Source: a cyanobacterium PCC 7702
GTDB lineage: Bacteria > Cyanobacteriota > Cyanobacteriia > Cyanobacteriales > Nostocaceae
Direction of reading: 5' to 3'
Length of the DNA: 64,000 bases
NCBI GenBank assembly: GCA_000332255.1
Contig: KB235926.1
Location: 903,416-967,415 of the forward strand
Shown: piece by piece, positions 28,690 through 37,863 of the stretch
Numbering within the stretch: the stretch's first letter is position 1
Layout of the letters: each line of letters opens with the position of its first letter
Made by a program: the position numbers and the translations under genes
The notes under the pieces: model-generated
Databases searched by the model: none
Seen by the model: only the letters and a program-made list of their open reading frames with translations
What the model was told of the DNA's origin: nothing

Positions 28690-29070
28690 ATGACTAAAGT
28701 GACAGCACAAGAAATCGAAATTTTCCGTTCGCAATTGATAAACGATCCCAAAGCAATGGAAGCACTGAATGTGATTGAAGATTGCGAGGGTGATTTGGAA
28801 GATGCAGCCATGACACTAGCAATTCGAGCTGGTCAAGAACCAGAAAGAGCGAATTCAGAATGGTTGGATGCATTAGCAAGAAGGTGGCGAGCTGTAATTT
28901 GCGAAGACCGATTTCGTGATGACTTACTAAAAGGTTCGGTTTTACCAGTGATGGAATATTTAAAAACTATGCCCACATTTCCCAAAATTTTAGCAACACC
29001 TGTTTTAATGTATGTTTGCAAACAAGGTATACACAATTTTTGCCAACCACTGGATGTGCTGCTGGAGTAA
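28690..29070 (+). CDS. Conserved cyanobacterial protein of unknown function
   Basis: 126 residues, largely helical: an acidic N-terminal helix pair (VTAQEIEIFRSQLINDPKAM, EDCEGDLEDAAMTLAIRAG) and a C-terminal part rich in aromatic and hydrophobic residues (LPVMEYLKTMPTFPKIL, TPVLMYVCKQG). Strongly gene-like codon use and a clean start after ATACTC. It looks like a family found only in cyanobacteria; no motif gives a function. Confidence 0.75.
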   Translation: MTKVTAQEIEIFRSQLINDPKAMEALNVIEDCEGDLEDAAMTLAIRAGQEPERANSEWLDALARRWRAVICEDRFRDDLLKGSVLPVMEYLKTMPTFPKILATPVLMYVCKQGIHNFCQPLDVLLE

Positions 29071-29195
29071 ACGATAATTTTAGTACTGGTAGGTAGGTCG
29101 GTGTTAAAATTTATCGTTGCAAAAAGGCAGGAAGAAAGAGGTTTTAGGCCATCCTACTTACTCTCAATTAATTCCAAGTTATATCCAGATTTGCA

Positions 29196-29690
29196 ATGAG
29201 TTACTTGGTTGCCGTATTATCAGACCGCATGCAAGCAGAAGCAGCTTCCCTAGCATTGGAAAAAGAAAATATCAAAGCTACAATTGTGGGCAAGGGTTAT
29301 AAATCCGTTGAGGAATTGGAGTTGCTCGCCCCTGCAAAAGCGGCTAAAAGACGAGCTAGGTTAATGGCTTTGTGGCTAATACCCTTTGGATTTTTTGCAG
29401 GAACCACTTTTAGCATGATTACTGGATTGGATACCTTTGCTTGGGCTGGTAAAATTGGAAATCACCTGATCGGGGGTTTGCTTGCAGCTGCTAGCGGTGC
29501 GTTGGGGAGTTTGTTTGTTGGTGGTGGAGTTGGTTTAATTGCTGGTAGCAATGATGCTTTGGTGTACCGCAATCGCTTGCGGGAAGGGAAATACTTAATA
29601 GTAGTTCAAGGTTCTGAAACTTTGATGCGTCAGGCAAGTGGCATTTTGCGTCAGTTTGAGCCAGAAAACATACAACAAAATTATCAATAA
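29196..29690 (+). CDS. Cyanobacterial membrane protein of unknown function
   Basis: 164 residues. N-terminal alpha/beta segment (YLVAVLSDRMQAEAASLALEKENIKATIVG), then two hydrophobic stretches (ALWLIPFGFFAGTTFSM and LLAAASGALGSLFVGGGVGLIAG) and a soluble C-terminus ending RQFEPENIQQNYQ. The Gly/Ala-rich second segment resembles glycine-zipper membrane modules. It lies 21 bp before the PSII S4-domain gene and is probably co-transcribed with it. Confidence 0.75.
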   Translation: MSYLVAVLSDRMQAEAASLALEKENIKATIVGKGYKSVEELELLAPAKAAKRRARLMALWLIPFGFFAGTTFSMITGLDTFAWAGKIGNHLIGGLLAAASGALGSLFVGGGVGLIAGSNDALVYRNRLREGKYLIVVQGSETLMRQASGILRQFEPENIQQNYQ

Positions 29691-29711
29691 CAGTAAAGAG
29701 TTTACAGCTAA

Positions 29712-30491
29712 ATGCTACCAAGGGAAGAACTTTTAAAGGGTGTTGAAAATCGAGAAGCTGTAGCTCGTGCTATCGATCGCGCACAGCAGGCGATGAAAAC
29801 TTGGGAGGTGATTTTGACTGATTTTTTGTCTCCTCCTGAGTGGGAAGAAATTCAACAGGTATTTGCTCGATTAACAGAGGTACAGTTACTAAGTTGGGGA
29901 GGATATCCACAAGCAGAACGCCAAAGAATGGCCATCGCTCGTAGCGAACTTTCCTTGGATAGGTCGCAAGTGAGCGTAGCAGCGCTGGATATCGCCGGTA
30001 ATTTTCTGTTCGATCCGGCCACTCACCGCGACTTTTTAGGCGCTATTTTGGGAACTGGTATTGTCCGTGAAAAAGTCGGCGATATTATTGTCCTGGGCGA
30101 ACGAGGAGCGCAGGCGATTGTTGTACCCGAATTAGTTGAGTTTTTAGAAGCTAACCTCAAGCAGGTACGATCGGTTCCTGTCAAAACCGAGCGTATTGAC
30201 TTGAATCAGTTAAAAGTGCGCGAACCAAAGAAAAAAGAATTGACCTCCGTGGAAGCTTCTTTGCGGTTAGACGCGATCGCCTCTGCAGGATTCGGTATAT
30301 CCCGCAACCAGATGGTGGAACTCATTGCTGCAGGTGATGTCCGCGTTAACTGGAAGGAAGTTACCCAACCTAGTTCTTTGGTCAAAACCGGTGACTTGAT
30401 AGCTATTCGCGGTAAAGGACGCTTACAGGTCGGAGAAATTGCTGTGACTAAAAAAGATAGATATCGCGTTCAACTTACCCGTTACCTGTAA
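29712..30491 (+). CDS. Photosystem II S4 domain protein (YlmH-like)
   Basis: 259 residues with an N-terminal YlmH-type domain (RAQQAMKTWEVILTDFLSPPEW, GGYPQAERQRMAIARSEL) and a C-terminal S4 RNA-binding domain (LRLDAIASAGFGISRNQMVELIAAGDVRVNWK, about residues 183-214). The family is linked to photosystem II or thylakoid biogenesis in cyanobacteria and plants, probably through RNA or ribosome binding; the mechanism is not known. Second gene of a probable two-gene unit. Confidence 0.85.
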   Translation: MLPREELLKGVENREAVARAIDRAQQAMKTWEVILTDFLSPPEWEEIQQVFARLTEVQLLSWGGYPQAERQRMAIARSELSLDRSQVSVAALDIAGNFLFDPATHRDFLGAILGTGIVREKVGDIIVLGERGAQAIVVPELVEFLEANLKQVRSVPVKTERIDLNQLKVREPKKKELTSVEASLRLDAIASAGFGISRNQMVELIAAGDVRVNWKEVTQPSSLVKTGDLIAIRGKGRLQVGEIAVTKKDRYRVQLTRYL

Positions 30492-30509
30492 AATTTTTCT
30501 CAGAAACTT

Positions 30510-30573
30510 ATGTCACGATTTCTTGATATTGCTCCCCAAAATGTCATGATTCCTTGATATTTCGATCCCCAAA
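30510..30573. repeat. Tandem imperfect 31/33-bp repeat
   Basis: ATGTCACGATTTCTTGATAT with CTCCCCAAA (30510-30540) is followed directly by ATGTCATGATTCCTTGATAT with ATCCCCAAA (30541-30573). It starts 18 bp after the S4-domain gene stop and lies within the upstream region of the DUF4912 gene. Confidence 0.85.
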
Positions 30574-30812
30574 GGTCTTATAACTCCGTAGGTATGGGAA
30601 AAATAGGTTTTCTACCCCCTTGATCCCGGTGGTAGTGGGACGGTTAGTATTTTTTAACAAAAGGGTTTATTTCACTCCCAACAACCAAAAATGGCAAGGG
30701 AGCGATCGCAAATTGAAGTCAAAAATCAAACAGCTAGGGTGGATCGGATTGAATCGATCGCTTTTAACAAAAGGTATATTATTTACCTTACAAACGACTG
30801 GAGGCCAAATTC
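30574..30812 (+). other. Leader region of the DUF4912 gene
   Basis: Holds two related stretches, TTTTTAACAAAAGGGTTTAT at about 30651 and CTTTTAACAAAAGGTATATT at about 30761, and a strong Shine-Dalgarno GGAGG (30801-30805) at 7 bp from the ATG. A plus-strand open frame through 30620-30877 overlaps the gene start and is not believed. Confidence 0.5.
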
Positions 30813-32057
30813 ATGGCAAAAGAACGCCCACCGCTAGAAGAGATGACATTGCGGCAATTACGGAGAGTAGCCAGTGAATATGGCATCTCTCGCTACAGTA
30901 GAATGCGCAAATCGCAATTGCTGGCAGCTATTCAAGAAGTAGAGCGCAGTAAAGTTTCTCTCAGCCAATCTCGCATAATGGAGGCACAGGAAACCGTGGA
31001 AGCAGCAAAATTTGAATTAGGTCAGGAAGACCGTTATGGTGGTACGCTTGCAGATGTCGATCGGGGACTAGAGGAATTGCCCGCCGGTTACGGGGAAAGT
31101 CGCATTGTTTTAATGCCTCGAGATCCCCAGTGGGCTTATACCTATTGGGATGTTCCCAACGAACACAAAGAAGAACTGCGCCGTCAAGGAGGGCAACAGC
31201 TAGCGCTGCGAATCTACGACGTAACCGACATTAACTTAGATTACCAAAGTCCCCACAGCATCCAAGAATATCCTTGCGACGAACTGGCAAGGGAATGGTA
31301 TTTACCGATTCCAGTCAGCGATCGCGACTACACGATTGAGATTGGTTACCGTTGTGCTGACGGTCGCTGGTTAGTATTAGCCCGTTCCGCAGCGGTACAT
31401 GTTCCTCCTGTTTATCCCTCTGACTGGATAGAAGACGTTTTTGTTACCGTTAACTTCGAAGAAGATCTGCGCGGTAAAACCTTTTACGAACTGGTTCCCC
31501 CTGCCAAAAAAGCTGCTGCTACCGCCGCTGCTAGTAATGCTATTTACGATCGCATATTTGGCATGGCAGAGTCTGCGGAAGCAATGCGAGTTGCTGGTTC
31601 GCTGTTCGGCTCCATGCAGCACGTTCCCGGATCGGTCCTTCCCGAGCAAGCCATCAGTTCCTACGTCTTTCCATCTGGCGTGGGAATGTGGGCCGTTCCG
31701 ACCGTATCTGGTTTAACCATGTCTGGCGTTGGCATGATGTCTGGCGTTGGCTTTTCTGCTTCCGCCGTACCCGTACGTCCGCGCAAGTTCTGGTTAATTG
31801 CCGATGCTGAGTTGATAGTTTACGGTGCAACCGAACCAGACGCTACGGTCACCATTGGCGGTCGTCCGATTAAGTTGAATCCAGACGGTACCTTCCGTTT
31901 CCAGATGTCCTTCCAAGACGGCTTAATTGACTATCCGATTATGGCTGTTGCTGCTGACGGTGAGCAAACACGCTCAATTCACATGAAGTTTACTCGCGAA
32001 ACACCATCTCGCCATACCAATACCAAAGAAGAAGCTGTTTTGGAATGGCTGCCCTAA
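30813..32057 (+). CDS. Rho-N/SAP-like and DUF4912 domain protein
   Basis: 414 residues. The N-terminus (PPLEEMTLRQLRRVASEYGISRYSRMRKSQLLAAIQEVE, about 5-43) resembles the Rho N-terminal or SAP-like nucleic-acid-binding fold. A DUF4912 domain follows (LMPRDPQWAYTYWDVPNEHKEELRRQG, LYLPIPVSDRDYTIEIGYR-like). A Ser/Gly/Met-rich linker (SGVGMWAVPTVSGLTMSGVG) precedes a C-terminal immunoglobulin-like or glycoside-binding-like unit (FWLIADAELIVYGATEPDATV). Role unknown. Strong ribosome-binding site; ends at a terminator. Confidence 0.8.
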   Translation: MAKERPPLEEMTLRQLRRVASEYGISRYSRMRKSQLLAAIQEVERSKVSLSQSRIMEAQETVEAAKFELGQEDRYGGTLADVDRGLEELPAGYGESRIVLMPRDPQWAYTYWDVPNEHKEELRRQGGQQLALRIYDVTDINLDYQSPHSIQEYPCDELAREWYLPIPVSDRDYTIEIGYRCADGRWLVLARSAAVHVPPVYPSDWIEDVFVTVNFEEDLRGKTFYELVPPAKKAAATAAASNAIYDRIFGMAESAEAMRVAGSLFGSMQHVPGSVLPEQAISSYVFPSGVGMWAVPTVSGLTMSGVGMMSGVGFSASAVPVRPRKFWLIADAELIVYGATEPDATVTIGGRPIKLNPDGTFRFQMSFQDGLIDYPIMAVAADGEQTRSIHMKFTRETPSRHTNTKEEAVLEWLP

Positions 32058-32093
32058 ATTTCCAGATATATTCTTAATTAACCTCGCTACAGC

Positions 32094-32115
32094 AACCCGA
32101 TAGCGGGGTTTTTTT
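32094..32115 (+). terminator. Intrinsic terminator after the DUF4912 gene
   Basis: AACCCG, loop ATAG, CGGGGTT with one bulged G, followed by a T-run. Located 37 bp after the stop. Confidence 0.8.
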
Positions 32116-32132
32116 GACTTTACGCTCTCAAC

Positions 32133-33461
32133 CTACAGCTGGCATCGCACCTTCAGTTGTAAATATTTCTCCACTAACTGTTCGCTAATCTGATTGGCGG
32201 GTGCATCTAATACCAACACACCTTTTTGCTGCAGCTGGGTAAATACTAGCTGTCGTTGTGCTAACAAATCCAAGGCCACCGCACGGATATAAGCGGCGCT
32301 AATATCTGCAGATGCAGGAGTGTGGGCGAGAAAATCTACTTGCGGATCGCGCAAGGTAACGACAAATGGCAAATAGCGGGGCGTGAGTCTGGAAAATGCA
32401 GCCAACAGTTCGCAAGAAGCAGTGGTGTCAATGATATCAGTAATCAGGACTATTAGTGCTCTGCGACTTTGCTGCTGGAGTACATGAGTAACCGCACCCA
32501 GATAATCAGATTCCAGCAGTACCGGTTGCACGGGAGCAAGACGGTCAATTAAGCTACCTAAATGCTGTTGTCCCCGTTCTGGAGCAATCCATGCATGCAT
32601 TTGTCGGTCGAAAACCCCAACGCCAACACGATCGCCGCGGTGCAAAGCAGCCAAAGCTAAAGCCAAAGTTGCATTTAAACCCCAGTCAAACCGCTGTAAA
32701 TTATTCACTTTTGCCGTCATCAACCGTCCGCGGTCTAGCAAAATGACTAAAGTTTGCTCTTGTTCCGGTTCTAGCACCCTGACTAAAGGGGGGGTGTTGT
32801 GAGAAACTCCCAGGCGACGTGCAGTTGCTTTCCAATCAATCCAGCGCCAATCATCTCCAGTGCGGTAATTTCGCAGTTCGCTAAACTCAGTACCGATACC
32901 CGAAGGACGAAATTGCCGTATCGAACCGGATGATTGCACTGTTAAACGCACAGATAGCGCTCGCAACCCCATCAAGTCTGGATAAACCCAAACTTTTAAA
33001 CTTTGGGGTACGTTCCAATCATCCCAAGCTAATCCCCAAGCACCTAGTTGTCGTACTTGAATGTCTCCCCACGCAAACTCTCCCCGTCGGGATGGGAAAA
33101 CAGTATAAGTTAATTCTTGGCTGCTGTGGGCGGCAATTTTGGCGCGCAGCACAGCTTGAGATACGCCAAACTCACTTGGGTAGCGATCGCAAATGGCAAC
33201 TACCGCTTTTGTTTTTCCCGAGGTAACTCGCACTAGTACTAAATTATCTCGTCCTGCGGACATGCGCGGCAGTAATTCCCGCACGACTCGAACGCGATCG
33301 CCCCGAACTCCCAAACCATCGATAACCATCAGCGTCACAACTGCAGCATCAAACAGCAAAGTGATAATAATACTTGCAATAACGCCAAACCAAACGGTGC
33401 TGCAAGCAGCAATGGCGATCGCCGCAACCAACAACAAATAAACTCGGATAGAAGGAACCAT
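32133..33461 (-). CDS. DUF58 domain protein
   Basis: 442 residues. Two N-terminal membrane helices (VYLLLVAAIAIAACSTVWF and ASIIITLLFDAAVVTLMVI), a beta-rich middle, then the DUF58 signature FSELRNYRTGDDWRWIDWKATARR and a von Willebrand A-like part (QTLVILLDRGRLMT, RRALIVLITDIIDT). DUF58 proteins typically act with a MoxR ATPase, encoded next door, probably as part of a metal-dependent chaperone or envelope system. Last gene of the four-gene minus-strand group. Confidence 0.88.
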   Translation of the reverse strand: MVPSIRVYLLLVAAIAIAACSTVWFGVIASIIITLLFDAAVVTLMVIDGLGVRGDRVRVVRELLPRMSAGRDNLVLVRVTSGKTKAVVAICDRYPSEFGVSQAVLRAKIAAHSSQELTYTVFPSRRGEFAWGDIQVRQLGAWGLAWDDWNVPQSLKVWVYPDLMGLRALSVRLTVQSSGSIRQFRPSGIGTEFSELRNYRTGDDWRWIDWKATARRLGVSHNTPPLVRVLEPEQEQTLVILLDRGRLMTAKVNNLQRFDWGLNATLALALAALHRGDRVGVGVFDRQMHAWIAPERGQQHLGSLIDRLAPVQPVLLESDYLGAVTHVLQQQSRRALIVLITDIIDTTASCELLAAFSRLTPRYLPFVVTLRDPQVDFLAHTPASADISAAYIRAVALDLLAQRQLVFTQLQQKGVLVLDAPANQISEQLVEKYLQLKVRCQL

Positions 33462-33495
33462 TTCTATATTTCATGAAATTTAGGCAGATAACTTT

Positions 33496-34446
33496 TCATC
33501 TTGGTACTGGTACTTTCTTCAATATCGAAGCAATCACAGCCTCAATTTGCAAATTATCCAGCAAAGCTTCCGGTTTTAACAACAAGCGATGGCGCAATAA
33601 GGGCGTTGCGGTCGCTTTGATATCATCGGGTGTAACAAAATCCCGTCCTGCTAGAAATGCTGCTGCTTGGGATGTAACTAACCACGCACTAGCAGCGCGA
33701 GGCGAAGCACCCAATGCTAAATCCGGATACTGTCGCGATATTCTTACCAATCTCAACAGGTAATCCACGATTGCTTCCGACACTTTTACTTTTTTCACTT
33801 CTTGGCGCCCCTGCAAAATATCTGCTACTGTTGCCACTGGTCTTAAAGCTGCAATATCTGCACGCCGCGCTCCAAACCCCGCTTGACGATTTAATAACAT
33901 TCGCTTTTCTGATGCTTCGTCGGGGTAATCTACCACCAACTTGAATAAAAACCGGTCTAACTGTGCTTCTGGAAGGGGATAGGTACCTTCAAATTCTAGA
34001 GGATTTTGCGTGGCAATCACCCAAAATAACTCTGGTAAAGGCAAACTTTCACCATCCAAAGTTACCTGCATTTCTTCCATCGCTTCTAATAACGCTGCTT
34101 GGGTTTTGGGAGGTGTGCGATTAATTTCGTCTGCTAGCAGCACTTCCGTAAATACCGGCCCCTTTTTCAAAATAAAATTACGGGAGTTCAAATCAAAAAT
34201 ATTTGTACCTGTAATATCTGCAGGTAAAACATCCGGCGTTAGTTGAATGCGGCGAAACTCTGCTTGCATTAATTGTGCTAGCACTTTTACCAATAGTGTT
34301 TTACCAGTTCCTGGCACCCCTTCCAAAATCACATGTCCACCTACTAACAGCGCCATCAGTAGCTGTTGTATGAGGATAGATTGACCGAAAATAACTCGAT
34401 TGAGTGCTTGACTGAGGTCATGGAAGACAGAACGGACGTCATTCAT
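33496..34446 (-). CDS. MoxR-family AAA+ ATPase
   Basis: About 316 residues from ATG 34446 (MNDVRSVFHDLSQALN); a longer start at 34545 would overlap the previous gene and lacks family similarity. Walker A is GVPGTGKTLL, Walker B VLLADEINRTPPKTQAALLEAMEE (about residues 105-128), followed by FWVIATQNPLEFEGTYPLPEAQLDRFL (sensor 1 region). The C-terminal lid is FVTPDDIKATATPLLRHRL. MoxR ATPases act as chaperones with VWA-type partners, here the DUF58 protein 34 bp downstream. Confidence 0.92.
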   Translation of the reverse strand: MNDVRSVFHDLSQALNRVIFGQSILIQQLLMALLVGGHVILEGVPGTGKTLLVKVLAQLMQAEFRRIQLTPDVLPADITGTNIFDLNSRNFILKKGPVFTEVLLADEINRTPPKTQAALLEAMEEMQVTLDGESLPLPELFWVIATQNPLEFEGTYPLPEAQLDRFLFKLVVDYPDEASEKRMLLNRQAGFGARRADIAALRPVATVADILQGRQEVKKVKVSEAIVDYLLRLVRISRQYPDLALGASPRAASAWLVTSQAAAFLAGRDFVTPDDIKATATPLLRHRLLLKPEALLDNLQIEAVIASILKKVPVPR

Positions 34447-34502
34447 GTTTTCATTTATACTAATCTTAGGACGATCGTAGTGCAGGGAGAAAGGAGATGA
34501 CT

Positions 34503-35609
34503 TTAATTTTTTTGTAGATACCCTGTTGCTCGAAGCATGCGCCATTTTTGCAACCAGCTTATCAACTCTCGTTCGCTCAGGCGACGTTTTTGAGCTTGTA
34601 TTCGCAATACCGCTTCTAATTCTGTTCCCCTAGTACCTGTTTGTTGTTGCCAAACAGAAACTAAAGTTTGATGGTCCACCAATTCTCGCCCCAGTCCCAG
34701 AGCTTTTTGCAGTTGCAGTTGTTCTTCTTTACCTACCATCTCCACGACAAAATCGGTGGATTTAGCTTTTTGCAATACTCCCGCCAGTGCTTGAATGTAG
34801 GCTGTGCTGTTATCCAACTCCGAGGTGTCTAAAGTTACTAAATTGCCAAAGCGGCGATTGTGGGACCAAATTAATGCTAGCAGCAAGATGCTTGTTTGTA
34901 TGAAGACTGGCAACAGCCAAGTAGTAGAAAAATAGCTGAATAGGTTTCCTTTCCCTTCACTTTTTCTCACCTGTGCATCTTTGTAACCGTGAATATACTC
35001 ATCCACAAATAACAAGTGGCCTTTTTGATTAACTAAATCACTCAAATACTGAAAATTACTAAGGTAATCTTGATAAGCATTGGCAGCTATATAAGGAGTA
35101 GTAGAAAAAATTATTTTTCCTTGACCGTGCTTTTGTTCCCAGACTACAGCACCAAAACGATCGCCCAAAGATACTTTGTCCTGTGTTTCCGTTCTCTTCC
35201 GCCTTCGTGTGTCGATTTTGACATTACCTTGGGGTGATTTTTGCATGCTGCTGAATGCAGCTGCAGTTACCGGTTGAGGCACGCCCAAAATGACTAAAGT
35301 ATTACCAGCTTTTACCCATTCTTTTTCTGGAGACAAGAGAAATGGCTCCCTCAATTGACCGTAAATTCGTACCAGGGTCACAGGATGTTTTTGGATTGTT
35401 GTTAGTTGCTTGAAAGGCTTTTCCCAGCGTTCGATCGCAATTCGGCGTTCTTGCATAAAAGTATACCAAGCACCGTAGCCGTCAGGAGCGCGGCTGTAGG
35501 TAGAACCACTATTGATTTTGCTACCACCACTAGCAACGAGCAAGATAAGTAAAATAATGACTGCGAAAGCGATCGTACCTAACCGAACAAGGCGGTTTGA
35601 GAATTTCAT
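34503..35609 (-). CDS. DUF4350 domain protein
   Basis: 368 residues. N-terminal membrane helix (LGTIAFAVIILLILLVASG), a soluble alpha/beta domain with SRAPDGYGAWYTFMQERRIAIERWEKPF near the start and HLLFVDEYIHGYKD (GATase-like fold), a second helix (LLPVFIQTSILLLALIW) and a helical cytoplasmic tail. DUF4350 proteins are usually found with MoxR/DUF58/DUF4129 genes, as here. Substrate unknown. Confidence 0.85.
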   Translation of the reverse strand: MKFSNRLVRLGTIAFAVIILLILLVASGGSKINSGSTYSRAPDGYGAWYTFMQERRIAIERWEKPFKQLTTIQKHPVTLVRIYGQLREPFLLSPEKEWVKAGNTLVILGVPQPVTAAAFSSMQKSPQGNVKIDTRRRKRTETQDKVSLGDRFGAVVWEQKHGQGKIIFSTTPYIAANAYQDYLSNFQYLSDLVNQKGHLLFVDEYIHGYKDAQVRKSEGKGNLFSYFSTTWLLPVFIQTSILLLALIWSHNRRFGNLVTLDTSELDNSTAYIQALAGVLQKAKSTDFVVEMVGKEEQLQLQKALGLGRELVDHQTLVSVWQQQTGTRGTELEAVLRIQAQKRRLSERELISWLQKWRMLRATGYLQKN

Positions 35610-35633
35610 ATCAACAAGGTGAAAGATAACCAG

Positions 35634-36245
35634 TTAACTATTAGCTATTTCTTTATATGCTTGACTGCATTGCTCGTAATTTTCCCGGTCTATATCTGCA
35701 TTACCGAAACATAATTGCTCGTGGGTAAGAATCAAAGTTTCATAAGGCTGAATCTGAATAGCAGATGCTCGCAGTAATTGCAAATATTCACCATCGGTGC
35801 GACTGGCGTTTTGGGGAAGAATTCCTTGCTCGTGCAAATGCTGCAGCATCGCCAAATACAGATGGCGACAAGCTTGTTGGTAGTTTCCTTGCAGGTACAG
35901 CTGTTGCGATCGCTTCCACAATTGTACTGCTGATATTTGTTTTTCCGGGACTTTTGTACCAGGATCAATATAATTGCTACCTCCAGCTAACCAAGAGTAA
36001 AAATAAGGACTCAATTCTCGCCACAACTTCCAAATTACCCAACCCAAAAATAAACCTACTAACAGCCAAAACACTAACTTCAACAGAAATGTTAACCAAG
36101 GAGCTATTATCCATTCGTAAGAAGGCGATTTCTTCGGGGTTGAAAACAAGCTGTACCACTTGTATTCCAACCATTCTTCCACTTGCTGCTGAAATCGGTA
36201 AATTTGCCAGTTCCAACTACTTTTTTCAAAGGTACTTGTGCTCAT
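35634..36245 (-). CDS. DUF4129 domain protein
   Basis: 203 residues. A membrane helix (LLKLVFWLLVGLFLGWVIWKLW, about 50-71) and a C-terminal helical DUF4129 domain (QLYLQGNYQQACRHLYLAMLQHLHEQGIL, then ASRTDGEYLQLL). First gene of the minus-strand set DUF4129, DUF4350, MoxR, DUF58; gaps are 24, 56 and 34 bp, fitting one operon. Confidence 0.85.
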   Translation of the reverse strand: MSTSTFEKSSWNWQIYRFQQQVEEWLEYKWYSLFSTPKKSPSYEWIIAPWLTFLLKLVFWLLVGLFLGWVIWKLWRELSPYFYSWLAGGSNYIDPGTKVPEKQISAVQLWKRSQQLYLQGNYQQACRHLYLAMLQHLHEQGILPQNASRTDGEYLQLLRASAIQIQPYETLILTHEQLCFGNADIDRENYEQCSQAYKEIANS

Positions 36246-36332
36246 AAAGTTATAATTTCTTCTGTATTCCCCATATGATATGCCAAAACTTCAAGCCTCT
36301 GTAATTGCAGTTGTTCCTTCGAAAAAGCTGAG

Positions 36333-36716
36333 CTAGGAATTTTCTAATATTCTATTTACATAGGCAATCACTGTTTGAATTTCAAAGGGTTTAAAAATCA
36401 CTCCAGCAATATTTTCTCTATTTAATAGATTTAAAGTTCTTTTATCAGTTCTAGCAGTGATAAAAATCACTGGAATTTCTCTGGTGAGAGGATTTTTCTT
36501 CAGCTCTCTAAATACCGTCATTCCATCTAATTCTGGCATAATTAAATCTAGTAAAATCACGTCAAAAGATATGGCGTTAGCTAACAACAATCCTTCTTGA
36601 GCAGATTGAATGGTAAATACGTCCCATTTGGCAAGACTTTGCAAACCCACTTTCAGGACAGTACATATATCTATTTCATCCTCAATAACTAAAATACGTT
36701 TTTTCGCTGTCATCAA
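36333..36716 (-). CDS. Single-domain response regulator (CheY-like)
   Basis: 127 residues, a receiver domain only: acidic pocket VIEDEID, phospho-acceptor Asp in VILLDLIMPELDG, Thr in VIFITART and Lys in VIFKPFEI. No output domain, so it must act by protein contact or phosphotransfer. No cognate kinase is next to it; two large kinases lie within 8 kb. ATG 36713 is an equal start. Confidence 0.92.
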   Translation of the reverse strand: MMTAKKRILVIEDEIDICTVLKVGLQSLAKWDVFTIQSAQEGLLLANAISFDVILLDLIMPELDGMTVFRELKKNPLTREIPVIFITARTDKRTLNLLNRENIAGVIFKPFEIQTVIAYVNRILENS

Positions 36717-37392
36717 GATTAGTTCTTAAATACCCGTGTTCATAACTATCTTTGTAGTCAAAAATTGATTCGTAGTGGTATTGGCGAGAATACCTCTCTA
36801 ACCTCCGAACATTCTTTGGTTGTTTTTGCAACTAACTTCTTTACTTGCTTGCCAGTTCCTAATATGCATTACCTCACGGCTAACAAAGTTTCTAAATTTA
36901 TTAGCGCTTTTTCTAAACCTAGCGCTTTTTCCAAATAACAATTGCTGGCGCCGTACGGATGCAATTATGTATTTATTTTGACATTAAAAATCCATGAGAA
37001 AATAGATTCAGCAAGCACTTCTTCTTAATTCAGGGTTTTACTTTTTAAACTGCGCAACAATTGAACAATTGTGTTTTGAATTTAGTAGCTACTTTCAAAA
37101 AAGATATTAGTATATTTCGTAATTAGCATTATACTATATAGCAACAAAAAGCTAGCTGATTGCTAACTGCAAGCAAAAAGTTTCTATCTAAATACTTTTG
37201 AGTTTCCGCTCCTGCACGTATACTTTGGCAGCGCAGTCGTCTTGCTGTTGGTGGTAGCGATCTTTTCAGCTTCTGGACAGCTCAGTTCCACCTTTTTGGT
37301 CCAACTTTTGCTAAATTGTCACTGAAGTTGGATGTTTGTCTGCGGGGATCTGCAGGCATGATAGAAACTGAACTATAAAAGAGTAATTTTAA
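36717..37392. other. 676-bp intergenic region
   Basis: No gene supported; a minus-strand open frame (37282-37791) mostly shadows the NADAR gene. An 18-bp direct repeat TAGCGCTTTTTCTAAACC / TAGCGCTTTTTCCAAATA occurs at 36902-36937. The rest is AT-rich and must hold the promoters of the receiver gene and of the NADAR gene. Confidence 0.5.
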
Positions 37393-37863
37393 ATGACTAT
37401 TTACTTTTACAAAGCTTACGAGCCTTACGGTTGTTTTTCGAATTTTTCTCCTCACGGAATCGAAATGCAGGGGGTTTATTGGCCAACGGTAGAGCATTAT
37501 TATCAAGCTCAAAAATTTGTTGGTAGTCCGGATGCGACAGTAATACCCGTCATCCATGCGGCCAAAACACCTGAAGAAGCTGCTGCGCTGGGACGCTGTC
37601 ACACTCGCCAAGTTCGTTCTGATTGGGAACAGGTGAAAATCGAAATCATGCGAGAAGCTGTACTTAAAAAGTTTCTCACCCACACCGAGATTAGAAAAAT
37701 TCTTTTGGACACCGGCGATCGCTTGATTGTAGAAAACTCTCCCACCGATTATTTTTGGGGTTGTGGAGCAGACGGAAGCGGTCTCAATCACCTAGGTAAA
37801 ATCCTCATGAGCATTCGAGAACAAATCCGCGCTTTACCTTTGCTTTCGGCGGTTTGCGATTAA
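37393..37863 (+). CDS. NADAR (YbiA-like) family protein
   Basis: 156 residues. Family motifs: YGCFSNFSPHGIEMQGVYWPTVEHYYQAQKF (about 12-42), ALGRCHTRQVRSDWEQVK, FLTHTEIRKILLDTGDRLIVENSPTD and WGCGADGSGLNHLGKILM. Known relatives hydrolyse N-glycosidic bonds, either in riboflavin intermediates (YbiA) or of ADP-ribosyl-guanine in DNA as antitoxin to DarT. No DarT or rib gene is adjacent, so the role here is open. Confidence 0.9.
   Translation: MTIYFYKAYEPYGCFSNFSPHGIEMQGVYWPTVEHYYQAQKFVGSPDATVIPVIHAAKTPEEAAALGRCHTRQVRSDWEQVKIEIMREAVLKKFLTHTEIRKILLDTGDRLIVENSPTDYFWGCGADGSGLNHLGKILMSIREQIRALPLLSAVCD

Noticed and set aside
32133-36716. Defence system (MoxR ATPase with VWA-like partner)
   Set aside because: MoxR/VWA modules occur in some defence systems, but this DUF58/DUF4129/DUF4350 set is a common conserved operon without nuclease or effector genes.
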